DNA of 64,000 nt from NCBI GenBank assembly GCA_943367715.1, contig CALRJY020000024.1:1-64000 (forward strand), written 5' to 3'. The position numbers and the translations under genes were made by a program. Shown in pieces: positions 8,098 through 16,539 of this stretch. The DNA comes from JAEYXS01 sp943367715. Lineage in GTDB: Bacteria; Verrucomicrobiota; Verrucomicrobiia; Limisphaerales; JAEYXS01. Positions within the stretch are counted from its first letter, which is position 1, and each line of letters opens with the position of its first letter. The notes under the pieces are model-generated. The model made no database searches and was not told the DNA's origin. It saw only the letters and a program-made list of their open reading frames with translations.

Positions 8098-9612
8098 TTA
8101 CTGTTTGGCGAATACCATCGGTGCACTGGCGTTGCCGTAGCGGTTCACTGCGGTGAGCGCGATCGCATCTGCTCCTTTGCCGTTCACCGCTTTTACTTTC
8201 GCTCCGGAGATATCGCCGCCGAGCACGTGCGTTTCCCAATTACTGCCACGCTTCACCTGCAAGACCCAGTTCTGGATCGTGCTGCCCGGTTCGATGTTCC
8301 ATTGAAGTTCGAGTTCACCAGTGCTGGCATTTTGCACGAGGAGTTTGGGTTTGGCGGGCGTGCTTTGGCTGAGCCACGGTGAGGCGGGCACGAGTGCATT
8401 GTCGGTGTAGAAACGGTCCGTGAGCATATCCTGCACCTTGCCCTTGTTCGCGGCGAGCGGTTTGCTGTGCCAGAAGACATTGCCCGTGGAGCCCTTCTGT
8501 TTGCGAGTCAGCTCAAGCTGTTGCTGCATATCGGAGAGAGGCCATTTGTCGATTATCTTATCCAGATTGTTGCCCGGCCACATGTGGCGCTTCTGCTTGT
8601 TGACGCTCACCCACCAGTCCAGCAGCAGCGGGTAGCTCTGGCCGGTTTCACTCACACCCCAGTAAAGCTGCGGCACATAATAATCACACCAACCTTCTTC
8701 CAGCCACTTGCGGGAATCGGCGTAAAGTTCTTTGTATGCATCCAGGCCCTTCACTTCTTTCGGATAACCAGGCCGCCAGATGCCGAAGGGGCTGATGCCG
8801 AACTTCACCCATTGCTTCTCTTCCTTGACCATCTTGTAGAGCTTCTCCACGAAGACGTTCACGCTGTCGCGCCGCCAGTCGTCCCGGGCCAGCTTGCCAC
8901 CGCTCTTTTGATAACGGTTCCAACTCACATCATCCGGGAACTCCACCAGCTTGCCTTGCGCGTCCTTCACCCGGTAGGGATAGAAATAATCGTCGATGTG
9001 CACGCCATCGATGTCGTAGCGCTTCACCACGTCGCGGATGACTTTCAGCGAATACTCCTGCACGGCGGGTTCCGAGGGGTCCAGCCACAGATACGTCCCG
9101 TATTTCTTCACCAGTTCCGGACGGGTCTTGCTGATGTGCGTGCTGGAGACTGCTCCCGGCGAGGCGGTGTTGCGCACGCGATAGGGATTAAACCACGCGT
9201 GCAATTCCAAGCCGCGTTCATGCGCTTCTTTCACGGCGAACTCGAGCGGATCGTAATAAGGCTCGGGCGGCTTGCCCATCTCGCCGGTGAGATACTCGGA
9301 CCACGGTTCCAGTTTGGAAGCATAGAGCGCATCGCACATCGGACGTATCTGAAGGATCACCGCGTTCAGATTCAGCTTCACCGCCAGGTCCAGCAGGGCG
9401 CGCAGTTCCTTCTGCTGCTCGCCGGCGGGCAGACCTTTTTTGGATGGCCAGTCGATATTCGAAACGGTAGCGATCCAGACGCCGCGGAACTCGCGATCAA
9501 CGGCGGGGGGCTTGATATCCGAGGGCTGATACGTCGCCGCCATGACGGCGCTGGAAAAGAGAACGGATGCCAGCACGGCGAGCCACCGATGGGTTCCGGG
9601 GAGTGATTTCAC
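8098..9612 (-). CDS. Secreted glycosyl-hydrolase-like 10 (GHL10, DUF187) protein
   Basis: 504 residues with a signal peptide (LAVLASVLFSSAVMAATY). The catalytic-type TIM barrel runs from about residue 40: EFRGVWIATVSNIDWPS, LNLNAVILQIRPMCDALY, GLELHAWFNPYRV, YDIDGVHIDDYFYPY, KFGISPFGIW and GWCDYYVPQLYWG, all hallmarks of the GHL10/YngK family. A fibronectin-III-like C-terminal segment begins near residue 420 (PKLLVQNASTGELELQWN). The family is related to alpha-amylase-type barrels and probably cleaves glycans outside the cytoplasm. Substrate is unknown. The UreF-like gene follows on the same strand in the same frame. Confidence 0.92.
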   Translation of the reverse strand: MKSLPGTHRWLAVLASVLFSSAVMAATYQPSDIKPPAVDREFRGVWIATVSNIDWPSKKGLPAGEQQKELRALLDLAVKLNLNAVILQIRPMCDALYASKLEPWSEYLTGEMGKPPEPYYDPLEFAVKEAHERGLELHAWFNPYRVRNTASPGAVSSTHISKTRPELVKKYGTYLWLDPSEPAVQEYSLKVIRDVVKRYDIDGVHIDDYFYPYRVKDAQGKLVEFPDDVSWNRYQKSGGKLARDDWRRDSVNVFVEKLYKMVKEEKQWVKFGISPFGIWRPGYPKEVKGLDAYKELYADSRKWLEEGWCDYYVPQLYWGVSETGQSYPLLLDWWVSVNKQKRHMWPGNNLDKIIDKWPLSDMQQQLELTRKQKGSTGNVFWHSKPLAANKGKVQDMLTDRFYTDNALVPASPWLSQSTPAKPKLLVQNASTGELELQWNIEPGSTIQNWVLQVKRGSNWETHVLGGDISGAKVKAVNGKGADAIALTAVNRYGNASAPMVFAKQ

Positions 9613-9687
9613 GCGCAGTTTAGATATGTTGTGCCGCAGGCAAAGGCAAGCGCCATCGGCTTGACGAGCTTATGCAGCCGTTTGACC

Positions 9688-10065
9688 ATGACGACCATGG
9701 CCAAGCAAAACGAATTCGTGACGCATATCATTGAATCCCTTGCAGGCTGGGCAGTCGTGACCGCGCGCAGCATGTTTGGTGGATACGGTATCTATCGCGA
9801 GGACCGCATCTTCGCCATCGTGGCCTATGACACGCTATTCATCAAAGTAGACGACGTAAGCCGCCCGGAATTCATATCAGCCGGCCTGGCGCCGTTCACG
9901 TATGGCGAAGATCGTGTATCGAAAGGTTATTTCCAACCGCCCGTGACCACTTTGGATGACCCGCAAGTACTGGCCGCATGGGCGGAGAAAGGATGGCAGG
10001 CAGCCTTGCGCTCAGCCACAAAACCCAAGAAAAAGGCCACCCAGCGTTCCCGGAAAACGACCTGA
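9688..10065 (+). CDS. TfoX N-terminal domain protein
   Basis: 125 residues from the ATG at 9688; a second ATG at 9697 is equally possible, and neither has a good ribosome binding site. The core ARSMFGGYGIYREDRIFAIVAYDTLFIKVDD and the following YFQPPV are typical of the TfoX_N family. In gammaproteobacteria TfoX regulates competence, but stand-alone N-domain proteins in other phyla have no established role. The C-terminus is Lys/Arg rich (KPKKKATQRSRKTT). It is divergent from the GHL10 gene. Confidence 0.85.
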   Translation: MTTMAKQNEFVTHIIESLAGWAVVTARSMFGGYGIYREDRIFAIVAYDTLFIKVDDVSRPEFISAGLAPFTYGEDRVSKGYFQPPVTTLDDPQVLAAWAEKGWQAALRSATKPKKKATQRSRKTT

Positions 10066-10182
10066 AAGACCAAGAAATCGTGGTATCTTGCCTTTATTGA
10101 ACGTTGAGCCGGTTAAAACTGCCCAAACAATAGCTTCAATAAATTCTGGCCTGAGCGCGTCAGAAGGGTAAGCTTGAAAAAC

Positions 10183-11394
10183 ATGTCCATCATAGAGCGC
10201 ACAGTCACGGTTAGCTGGCGTTGCCGCGTCCACTTCACGCAGCATGTCTTCGACTTAGGTAATACGACGCTGCGGGATACGCTGGCGGAGGCCGAGCCGC
10301 AGAAGATCCACAAGGCCTTCGTGGTCGTGGATGAATCGCTGGCCAAGGCGCAGCCGGATTTCATCGGCCGCATCGAGGCGTATTTCCGTGCCCATGCCGA
10401 TCGCCTGAAGCTCATGGGCTCGCCGATGATCCTGGAAGGTGGCGAGCGCGTGAAGAATTCCTACTTCCACGTGTCTGAGATCCAATCGCACCTGGAACGG
10501 AATCACATCGATCGTCACTCCTATCTCATCGCTATCGGTGGCGGTGCGATTCTGGATGTCGTGGGTCTTGCGGCCGCGACGGCCCATCGTGGTGTTCGTC
10601 ATGTGCGCATCCCGACGACGACCTTGGCGCAGGATGATTCCGGAGTGGGTGTGAAGAACGGCATCAATGCCTTCGGAAAAAAGAATTTCATCGGCACCTT
10701 CTGCCCGCCTTATGCGGTGATCAATGATTTTCAATTGCTCTCCTCCTTGCCCGAGCGCGACAAGCGCAATGGCTATGTGGAAGCGGTGAAAGTCGCGCTC
10801 ATCCGCGATCGCGAGTTCTTCGAGCGCATCGAGAAAGACGCGACCGCACTGGCGCGCTTCGAGGCGGAGGCCATGCGTCATTTGATTTATCGCAGTGCTG
10901 AACTACATTTGAACCACATCGCCACGAGTGGTGATGCGTTCGAGTTCGGCTCGGCCCGGCCTTTGGATTTTGGCCATTGGGCGGCGCACAAACTGGAACA
11001 GGTATCGGACTATCGCATCCGCCACGGTGAAGCGGTGGCCGTCGGGATCGCGCTGGATACGGTTTATGCCCGGCGCATGGGTTATCTCGATGCCCAATCG
11101 TGTGAACGGGTGTTGGCGTTGCTGGAGCGGCTGGGTTTTGAATTGTTCGCGAACGAGCTGCTCCTGGCGGATGCCACCGGGAATCTTGTGCTGCTGAACG
11201 GTCTCGAAGAATTTCGCGAGCATCTCGGTGGCCAGCTCACCATCACGCTCTTGCGTGGCATTGGTGAAGGTTTCGAGACGCATGAGATGGTCCAGCCGAA
11301 GATCGTGGCCGCCATCGAAGAATTGCAAGAACGACAAAGCCTGCGTGAGCAACGCATCGTGCCGCTCACGCGAAGACAACAGGAAAGCAGATGA
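10183..11394 (+). CDS. eboD: EboD-type 3-dehydroquinate synthase-like enzyme
   Basis: 403 residues from the ATG at 10183; a TTG at 10174 is closer to a GAAGGG ribosome binding site and could be used instead. The NAD-binding loop IAIGGGAILDVVG, the PTTTLAQDDSGVGVKNG segment, the metal ligands in YVEAVKVALI and FGHWAAHKLE, and RHGEAVAVGIALD belong to the dehydroquinate synthase superfamily. The segments GKKNFIGTFCPPYAV, SGDAFEFGSARPLDFGHWAAHKLE (read in part) and EFREHLGGQLT match EboD proteins as I remember them. Ebo proteins are associated in cyanobacteria with export of a scytonemin precursor. It overlaps the next gene by four bases (ATGA). Housekeeping AroB is unlikely. Confidence 0.82.
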   Translation: MSIIERTVTVSWRCRVHFTQHVFDLGNTTLRDTLAEAEPQKIHKAFVVVDESLAKAQPDFIGRIEAYFRAHADRLKLMGSPMILEGGERVKNSYFHVSEIQSHLERNHIDRHSYLIAIGGGAILDVVGLAAATAHRGVRHVRIPTTTLAQDDSGVGVKNGINAFGKKNFIGTFCPPYAVINDFQLLSSLPERDKRNGYVEAVKVALIRDREFFERIEKDATALARFEAEAMRHLIYRSAELHLNHIATSGDAFEFGSARPLDFGHWAAHKLEQVSDYRIRHGEAVAVGIALDTVYARRMGYLDAQSCERVLALLERLGFELFANELLLADATGNLVLLNGLEEFREHLGGQLTITLLRGIGEGFETHEMVQPKIVAAIEELQERQSLREQRIVPLTRRQQESR

Positions 11395-12326
11395 AAATGA
11401 ACCGCCGCCGTTTTATTGGTCTCACAGCAACCTTCACCGGGGGGCTGGTGGCCGGAGCGGCGGAGGCGGACAAAAAGTCCGGGTTCGTCATCGCCGGTTA
11501 TCTTCCCGATTACCGGCTCTCTTCTAAAAATCTGGCCCGCGCCAAAGATCTGACCGATTTGATCGCATTCTCCGTAGAACCCCGTGAAAGCGGCGAACTG
11601 GAGATGCGCTCTTGGAATGCGGCCGCAATGAAACAGCTTCAGCAGGCCCGGACAGAGCACGGTTGCCGGCTGTTGATCTGCCTCGGCGGTGCGGACCGTT
11701 CGCAAGGTTTCCGTCATGTGCTCGATTCCTCTCTGGCCCGTGACAAGCTGATTCAAAACCTGCGCGACTTGTGCGAGCGGGAGAAGCTGGATGGCGTGGA
11801 CCTGGACTGGGAACATCCCGACACGCGAGGCGAAGCACGGAACTACGCCACCTTCATGGAGATGTTGAAGGGCACTTTGGGACCTCGCCGACTGGTGACC
11901 GCCGCCGTAGCCACCCATCAGGAATGGTGGGATGATGGCGCGCGCTATCTGGATCGCGTCCATCTCATGGCCTATGACCAACCCGAACGCCACTCCACCC
12001 TTTCAGGGGCAGAGGCCGCCGTGGGCTCCTGGCTGAAACGGGGAGTGGCTCCCGAAAAAATCTGCCTCGGCGTGCCGTTCTACGGGCGTGGCGTCACCAG
12101 CCGGGACCGCACCATGGCGTACAGCGATTTATTATCACGCCCGAATTTCAAACCTGACTCCGAGGAGTGGGACGGCCTCTATTTCAACAACTCGGCGACC
12201 GTCGCCGCCAAGGTCGCCTTGGCGAAGCGGATGGGACTGGCCGGGGTTTTTGTATGGGAGATCGGCCAGGATGCGGAGGGTGACAAGTCTTTGCTGAAGA
12301 GCATCAAGGCAGCAGCAAAGAGTTAA
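11391..12326 (+). CDS. GH18-family glycoside hydrolase, exported
   Basis: 311 residues. The N-terminus MKMNRRRFIGLTATFTGG carries a twin-arginine-type signal. The GH18 catalytic motif DGVDLDWE is complete with Asp134, Asp137, Asp139 and the proton donor Glu141. Other barrel elements are FVIAGYLPDY, LLICLGGADRS, DRVHLMAYD, ICLGVPFYGRG and GVFVWEIGQD. The family hydrolyses chitin- or peptidoglycan-type N-acetylglucosamine linkages; at this short length it resembles spore-coat or small secreted GH18 enzymes. It is translationally coupled to eboD and followed by eboF, which is a surprising place for a glycosidase. Confidence 0.9.
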   Translation: MKMNRRRFIGLTATFTGGLVAGAAEADKKSGFVIAGYLPDYRLSSKNLARAKDLTDLIAFSVEPRESGELEMRSWNAAAMKQLQQARTEHGCRLLICLGGADRSQGFRHVLDSSLARDKLIQNLRDLCEREKLDGVDLDWEHPDTRGEARNYATFMEMLKGTLGPRRLVTAAVATHQEWWDDGARYLDRVHLMAYDQPERHSTLSGAEAAVGSWLKRGVAPEKICLGVPFYGRGVTSRDRTMAYSDLLSRPNFKPDSEEWDGLYFNNSATVAAKVALAKRMGLAGVFVWEIGQDAEGDKSLLKSIKAAAKS

Positions 12327-12425
12327 GCAATCTAACAGGGATTCCATTCAACAAGGTCATCCAGTCTTGGCTGTCCGCTGTTTTCTGCTTTAGGTAACTC
12401 TGTTTTTCCCCCACCCTGACGGCTC

Positions 12426-13817
12426 ATGACACGCACCGCCGTCATCAACGTCGTCGGCCTCACGGAAGGTCTCTTGGGCGAGCACACGCCCAAGCTGAAC
12501 GCTTTCCGGCAGAAGCACGCGTTGCGTCATGTCATCCCGGCGTTGCCCGCAGTCACCTGCACGGCGCAGACAGATTACGTCACCGGCAAGCAACCGGCTG
12601 ATCACGGCATCGTGGCCAACGGTTGGTACAATCGTGAACTGGCCGAGGTGCAGTTCTGGAAACAATCCAACCATGTGGTGCATGCGTCCAAGGTGTGGGA
12701 TCATCTTCGCCAAGAAGTGCCCGGCTTCACCTGTGCCAAACTTTTCTGGTGGTATAACATGTATGCCACGGCGGATTATTCCATCACCCCCCGCCCCATG
12801 TATCCGGCGGATGGCCGCAAGTTTTTCGACATCTACACCTGGCCTTATTCCATCCGCACGGAGATCAAAGCGGAGCTGGGTGAATTTCCCTTCGCTGGTT
12901 TCTGGGGACCGGCTGCCGGTTTGGATTCACCACAGGGGAAGGCGGATTGCGTTTCCCGCTGGATCGCGGAATCGGCGAAGTGGACGGAGAAAAAGTATCA
13001 GCCCACGCTCAGCCTCGTTTACCTGCCGCATCTGGATTACAACCTTCAACGCCTTGGGCCCAATGATCCCCGCATCTCTCGCGATCTGGGTGAGATCGAT
13101 ACCATTGTGGGCGACCTCATCGCTTTCTATGAGGCGCGCCAGATTCGGCCGTTGATCGTTTCCGAATACGGGATCACTCCAGTGAACAAGGCCATCCACC
13201 TCAATCGCCTCTTCCGTCAGCAAGGCTGGCTGACCATCAAAGAGGAATTGGGACTGGAACTGCTCGATGCCGGCGCGAGCAAGGTGTTCGCGGTGGCGGA
13301 TCATCAAGTGGCGCACATCTATGTGAGCGATCATTCCTTGCTGAGCACCGTCCGGGCATTGGTGGAGAAGCAGGACGGTGTGGCCGAGGTGCTGGATGAT
13401 GCGGGCAAACGTGCGCACGGCATTCATAATGCTCGCGCGGGTGATCTCATCGCCGTATCGCGAGAAGATGCGTGGTTCACCTATTACTACTGGTTGGAGG
13501 ACGCCAAGGCCCCGGACTTCGCGCGGACCGTGGATATCCATCGCAAGCCAGGCTACGATCCGGTGGAGCTGTTTCTCGATCCTGCGATTCCGGCGGCGAA
13601 ACTGAAAATCTTGTGGCGCTTGCTGCAGAAGAAACTGGGCTTCCGCATGCTCATGGATGTCATTCCGCTGGATGCCTCGCTGGTGAAAGGGTCGCATGGA
13701 TGCCGGCCGAAATCGAAGATGGATTGGCCGGTGGTGATCGGTGCTTCGTCATCCGGAACGGATGAAGTGCGGTCATCCGACATCTACCAGTTAATCACCG
13801 ATTCTGTGCTGCATTAG
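12426..13817 (+). CDS. eboF: EboF-type alkaline phosphatase superfamily protein
   Basis: 463 residues from an ATG with no signal peptide. It begins RTAVINVVGLTEGLLGEHTP, followed by LPAVTCTAQTDYVTGK with the likely nucleophile near Thr46 and QPADHGIVANGW. It continues with FWWYNMYATADYSITPRP, YLPHLDYNLQRLGP, SEYGITPVNKAIHLNR, FAVADHQVAHIYV and FTYYYWL. This is the nucleotide-pyrophosphatase-like branch of the alkaline phosphatase fold, and the segments match EboF proteins from cyanobacterial ebo clusters as I remember them. It lies 99 bases after the GH18 gene and just before a strong terminator. The actual substrate is not known. Confidence 0.8.
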   Translation: MTRTAVINVVGLTEGLLGEHTPKLNAFRQKHALRHVIPALPAVTCTAQTDYVTGKQPADHGIVANGWYNRELAEVQFWKQSNHVVHASKVWDHLRQEVPGFTCAKLFWWYNMYATADYSITPRPMYPADGRKFFDIYTWPYSIRTEIKAELGEFPFAGFWGPAAGLDSPQGKADCVSRWIAESAKWTEKKYQPTLSLVYLPHLDYNLQRLGPNDPRISRDLGEIDTIVGDLIAFYEARQIRPLIVSEYGITPVNKAIHLNRLFRQQGWLTIKEELGLELLDAGASKVFAVADHQVAHIYVSDHSLLSTVRALVEKQDGVAEVLDDAGKRAHGIHNARAGDLIAVSREDAWFTYYYWLEDAKAPDFARTVDIHRKPGYDPVELFLDPAIPAAKLKILWRLLQKKLGFRMLMDVIPLDASLVKGSHGCRPKSKMDWPVVIGASSSGTDEVRSSDIYQLITDSVLH

Positions 13818-13840
13818 GCCGCTCATTTCCCTAAAACAGA

Positions 13841-13872
13841 AAGGCCGCCGATGAAAACATCGGCGGCCCTTT
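13841..13872. terminator. Bidirectional rho-independent terminator
   Basis: Eleven-base perfect stem (GGCCGCCGATG at 13843-13853 and its complement at 13858-13868) with an AAAA/TTTT loop, flanked by A-rich sequence on one side and CTTTC on the other. It lies between the convergent eboF and SYLF genes and can serve both. Confidence 0.85.
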
Positions 13873-13886
13873 CGGAATTGCGGTGA

Positions 13887-14582
13887 CTACTTCTGGCTCA
13901 CTTCCGGCACAGGTGCCGCGTAGGCTTCTATCTTGGCGGCGAGCGCCTTGGCGGTTTCGGTCGGCTCCACCTTCTTTTTGAAGAGGATTTCCTGCACGAT
14001 CACATACTCGCCGTAGTAACGCATGTTATCTTTTTCATTCGGAGAAATCGCGCCGCCCTTGATGGTGGCGCCACCATAGAGGCCTTTCGTATCGGAGTAG
14101 ACCAGCACCGCCTGTTCATCCTCGCGATAGGTTTCACCGGCGTCCGTACTGGAGTCGCCCACAGTGCCCTGGGCTTCACCACCGAACTCGCCATTATGAT
14201 CGATCAAGGCGCGCACTGCGTTCGTGTTCATGAGCAGCACGACCATGAAGGTTTGCTGGCCGCCGATCTGAAAACCGACGCTGCCTTCATTGGCGTTGTA
14301 AAAAGCGGGCGCACTCCACTCGCGGGTGACGGAATCACGTACCATGGCGATACCGCCGCCGCCTTGATAACCGAAAATGAATCCGGCTTTGGTACGATCC
14401 AGCAAAACAATGCCTTGGGCATTCTTCAGGATCTTTGCGGGGATCGCTTTGTCCGGCTTGGCCTGCATCGCCTCGAACTTGGCGGTGAGTTTGACGAGGC
14501 GATTGTCGAGTTCCGCCTGGCTGGCGGCCATGGCTGAGCACGCGAAAACGACCATCATCAGGGAGCTAATCAGTTTTTTCAT
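13887..14582 (-). CDS. Exported SYLF-domain lipid-binding protein
   Basis: 231 residues with a short signal peptide (MKKLISSLMMVVFACSAMA). The SYLF/YSC84 core is clear: KILKNAQGIVLL, KAGFIFGYQGGGGIAMVRD, WSAPAFYNANEGSVGFQIGGQQT, then VLVYSDTKGLYGGATIKGGAI. These domains bind phosphoinositide-type or other anionic lipids in eukaryotes and are common, poorly understood envelope proteins in Gram-negative bacteria. It stands alone, ending at the shared terminator. Confidence 0.92.
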   Translation of the reverse strand: MKKLISSLMMVVFACSAMAASQAELDNRLVKLTAKFEAMQAKPDKAIPAKILKNAQGIVLLDRTKAGFIFGYQGGGGIAMVRDSVTREWSAPAFYNANEGSVGFQIGGQQTFMVVLLMNTNAVRALIDHNGEFGGEAQGTVGDSSTDAGETYREDEQAVLVYSDTKGLYGGATIKGGAISPNEKDNMRYYGEYVIVQEILFKKKVEPTETAKALAAKIEAYAAPVPEVSQK

Positions 14583-14802
14583 ACGTCTTGTGTGTTTGTC
14601 CTAACAAGACGGCTAAAGTGCATCGGATGTGCCAAAACGGCCCGTGGCCTGTATTTGATGTAATCAGTTTAATCTAAGGAAGTTATGAATTTTCAAATGT
14701 GGGACTTGAATCTAGCAGGATAAGAAAATAGCGCATTTTGCAATCCCTTACGAAAACCTTCCTATTGATTGCAATTTGTCGAAAACAGGTGAAACCCCTG
14801 TT

Positions 14803-15912
14803 CTAGATGGTAAGCACGCGTTCCCGGCCACGGACCAGCCATTTACCGGAGGCCCGGCCTTCTGCCACAACGGTCACCGAACCGTGCAAGGCTACGGTGG
14901 GACAGATATGCCGAGGGATGCCGTAAAGACAATCGCCCACGGCAAATTCCTGGGCGCGCGGCGTCTCGATCACCAGATGTTCTTCACTTTGACTGATGGC
15001 TTGGGCCTCAGGCAACTGCGGGAAGAATACGCGTGGATGCGGGTTCTCTGCTGCCACGGCTTTATGGCCGAGATCAAGGCAGAGTCGATTCTCACCCGGC
15101 TTGCTGATCACGCGCACGAGCAAGGCGGCAGCGAGTTGAAAATCCAGATCCTTGAAGCGATTGCCGTAACCGAAATCCCAGAACACATACGTGCCAGGAC
15201 TGCATTCGCGATCGGGATAACTCGCGTGAATGGGAAACGTCGGCGTGCCACCCGCGATGAAACGCGGCACAGGCAGGCCTTCCGTCTGCAACTGCGTGCG
15301 CAAGGCGAGCACCGGGGCCATGCCATCATCACAGGCTTTGGTGCGGGTGGTGAGATCTTCGATGTGCAGATGGCCATCGTAGGCATGCAAGCCATCGGCG
15401 ATGAGGCCGGGAGATTTTGCCAGCTCTCGATAAAGCACGAGCGCCCGTTCATCGGGCGGCACGCCTGTGCGATGCATGCCGCAATCGATATCCAATAAGA
15501 CAGGAATCGTCACACCTGCTTTTGCTGCCGCTGCCGAGAGAGTTTTCAGCGCGCCGGAATCATCCACGATGGTACGGAAGATCGCCTGCGGAAAACGGCG
15601 GATGAGCTCGAGCAATCGCGCGACATTGGGGCCGACGGGCTGATAGGAAAGCAGCACATCGGTCATACCATAGGTGGCCGCCAGTTCCGCTTCCGCGATG
15701 GTCGCCGCCTTGCACTGCGTCACGCCCGCTTGTACATGCATCTGCACCATCTCACCGATCTTGTGGGTCTTGATGTGCGGACGCAGACGCGCTGGTCCAC
15801 CGGTCATCGTGAGCACGCGCTCCAAATTGGCTCGTACGCGCGCGGGATAAACCAGCAACGAAGGGGAAGGAATATCCGCCGCGTTCTCCACGATGAACCA
15901 GTCTGTGCTCAT
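14803..15912 (-). CDS. D-threonine aldolase / D-serine dehydratase-like PLP enzyme
   Basis: 369 residues starting at MSTDWF. The fold-type III (alanine racemase-like) N-terminal barrel includes TPSLLVY-like PSPSLLVYP, the PLP-lysine segment RPHIKTHK (residues 44-51), IPVLLDIDCGMHRTG and GLHAYDGHLH. The C-terminal D-serine-dehydratase-like domain has LCLDLGHKAVAAENP and IPRHICPTV, with the metal-ligand region around His335. The family carries out D-threonine/D-allothreonine cleavage or D-serine dehydration. The RidA gene lies seven bases upstream on the same strand; since D-serine dehydration makes the RidA substrate 2-aminoacrylate, dehydratase activity is an attractive possibility. Confidence 0.85.
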   Translation of the reverse strand: MSTDWFIVENAADIPSPSLLVYPARVRANLERVLTMTGGPARLRPHIKTHKIGEMVQMHVQAGVTQCKAATIAEAELAATYGMTDVLLSYQPVGPNVARLLELIRRFPQAIFRTIVDDSGALKTLSAAAAKAGVTIPVLLDIDCGMHRTGVPPDERALVLYRELAKSPGLIADGLHAYDGHLHIEDLTTRTKACDDGMAPVLALRTQLQTEGLPVPRFIAGGTPTFPIHASYPDRECSPGTYVFWDFGYGNRFKDLDFQLAAALLVRVISKPGENRLCLDLGHKAVAAENPHPRVFFPQLPEAQAISQSEEHLVIETPRAQEFAVGDCLYGIPRHICPTVALHGSVTVVAEGRASGKWLVRGRERVLTI

Positions 15913-15919
15913 GGCGCTT

Positions 15920-16384
15920 TTAGCTGTGCAATTCAAAGATCACTTCGATCTCCACGGCGATGTGACCGGGCAGCGAGCCCATGCCCACAGCACTGCGCGC
16001 ACCGACACCATCCTCTGATCCCCAGATCTGCTCGTAGAGTTCGCTGTAGCCATTGATGACTTTCGGATGCTCCGCAAAATCAGGGGTGGCATTCACCATG
16101 CCGAGCGTTTTGATGACGCGTTTGATGCGGTCGAGTGAGCCCAGCTCAGCCTTTAAGGTGGCGAGGATGGCGAGACCGGTTTGGCGCGCGGCCACTTGCC
16201 CGGCGGCAAGGTCGAGGTCTTGGCCCACTTTGCCTTTGATCATGGTACCGTCGCTGCACAGCGGCCCGTGACCGGAGACATACGCAAGGTTGCCCGTGAT
16301 GACCACCGGTTTATAGATGCCCCCACGCTTGGGTGCGGGCGGAAGTTCCAGCTTCAGTTCTTGGATACGTTGTTCAGCGCTCAT
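15920..16384 (-). CDS. RidA-family enamine/imine deaminase
   Basis: 154 residues. It belongs to the YjgF/RidA branch that carries an N-terminal extension of about 25 residues (AEQRIQELKLELPPAP). The core reads LAYVSGHGPL, GQDLDLAAGQVAARQTGLAILATLKAELGSLDRIKRVIKTLGMVNA and ARSAVGMGSLPGHIAVEIEVIFEL. The family hydrolyses reactive 2-aminoacrylate-type enamines formed by PLP enzymes. It is the first gene of a two-gene unit with the D-threonine-aldolase-like enzyme. Confidence 0.9.
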   Translation of the reverse strand: MSAEQRIQELKLELPPAPKRGGIYKPVVITGNLAYVSGHGPLCSDGTMIKGKVGQDLDLAAGQVAARQTGLAILATLKAELGSLDRIKRVIKTLGMVNATPDFAEHPKVINGYSELYEQIWGSEDGVGARSAVGMGSLPGHIAVEIEVIFELHS

Positions 16385-16539
16385 GGTGAAGATTTGATTG
16401 CGCTTTTGATACGTGAAGCAGAGCGCACAGGCAATGGATTATCCCGTGCTCGCGATCTTTGCCGTAACATGCGGTTTGTTAAATCGCCGCCGAACAGCGA
16501 TACTGGCGCCATCGCACTGGTGGTGCGGGTGTGGAACTC

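Noticed and set aside
8467..9606. 379-residue open frame antisense to the GHL10 gene
   Set aside because: Low-complexity His/Arg/Leu translation with no motif; the GHL10 protein is well supported.
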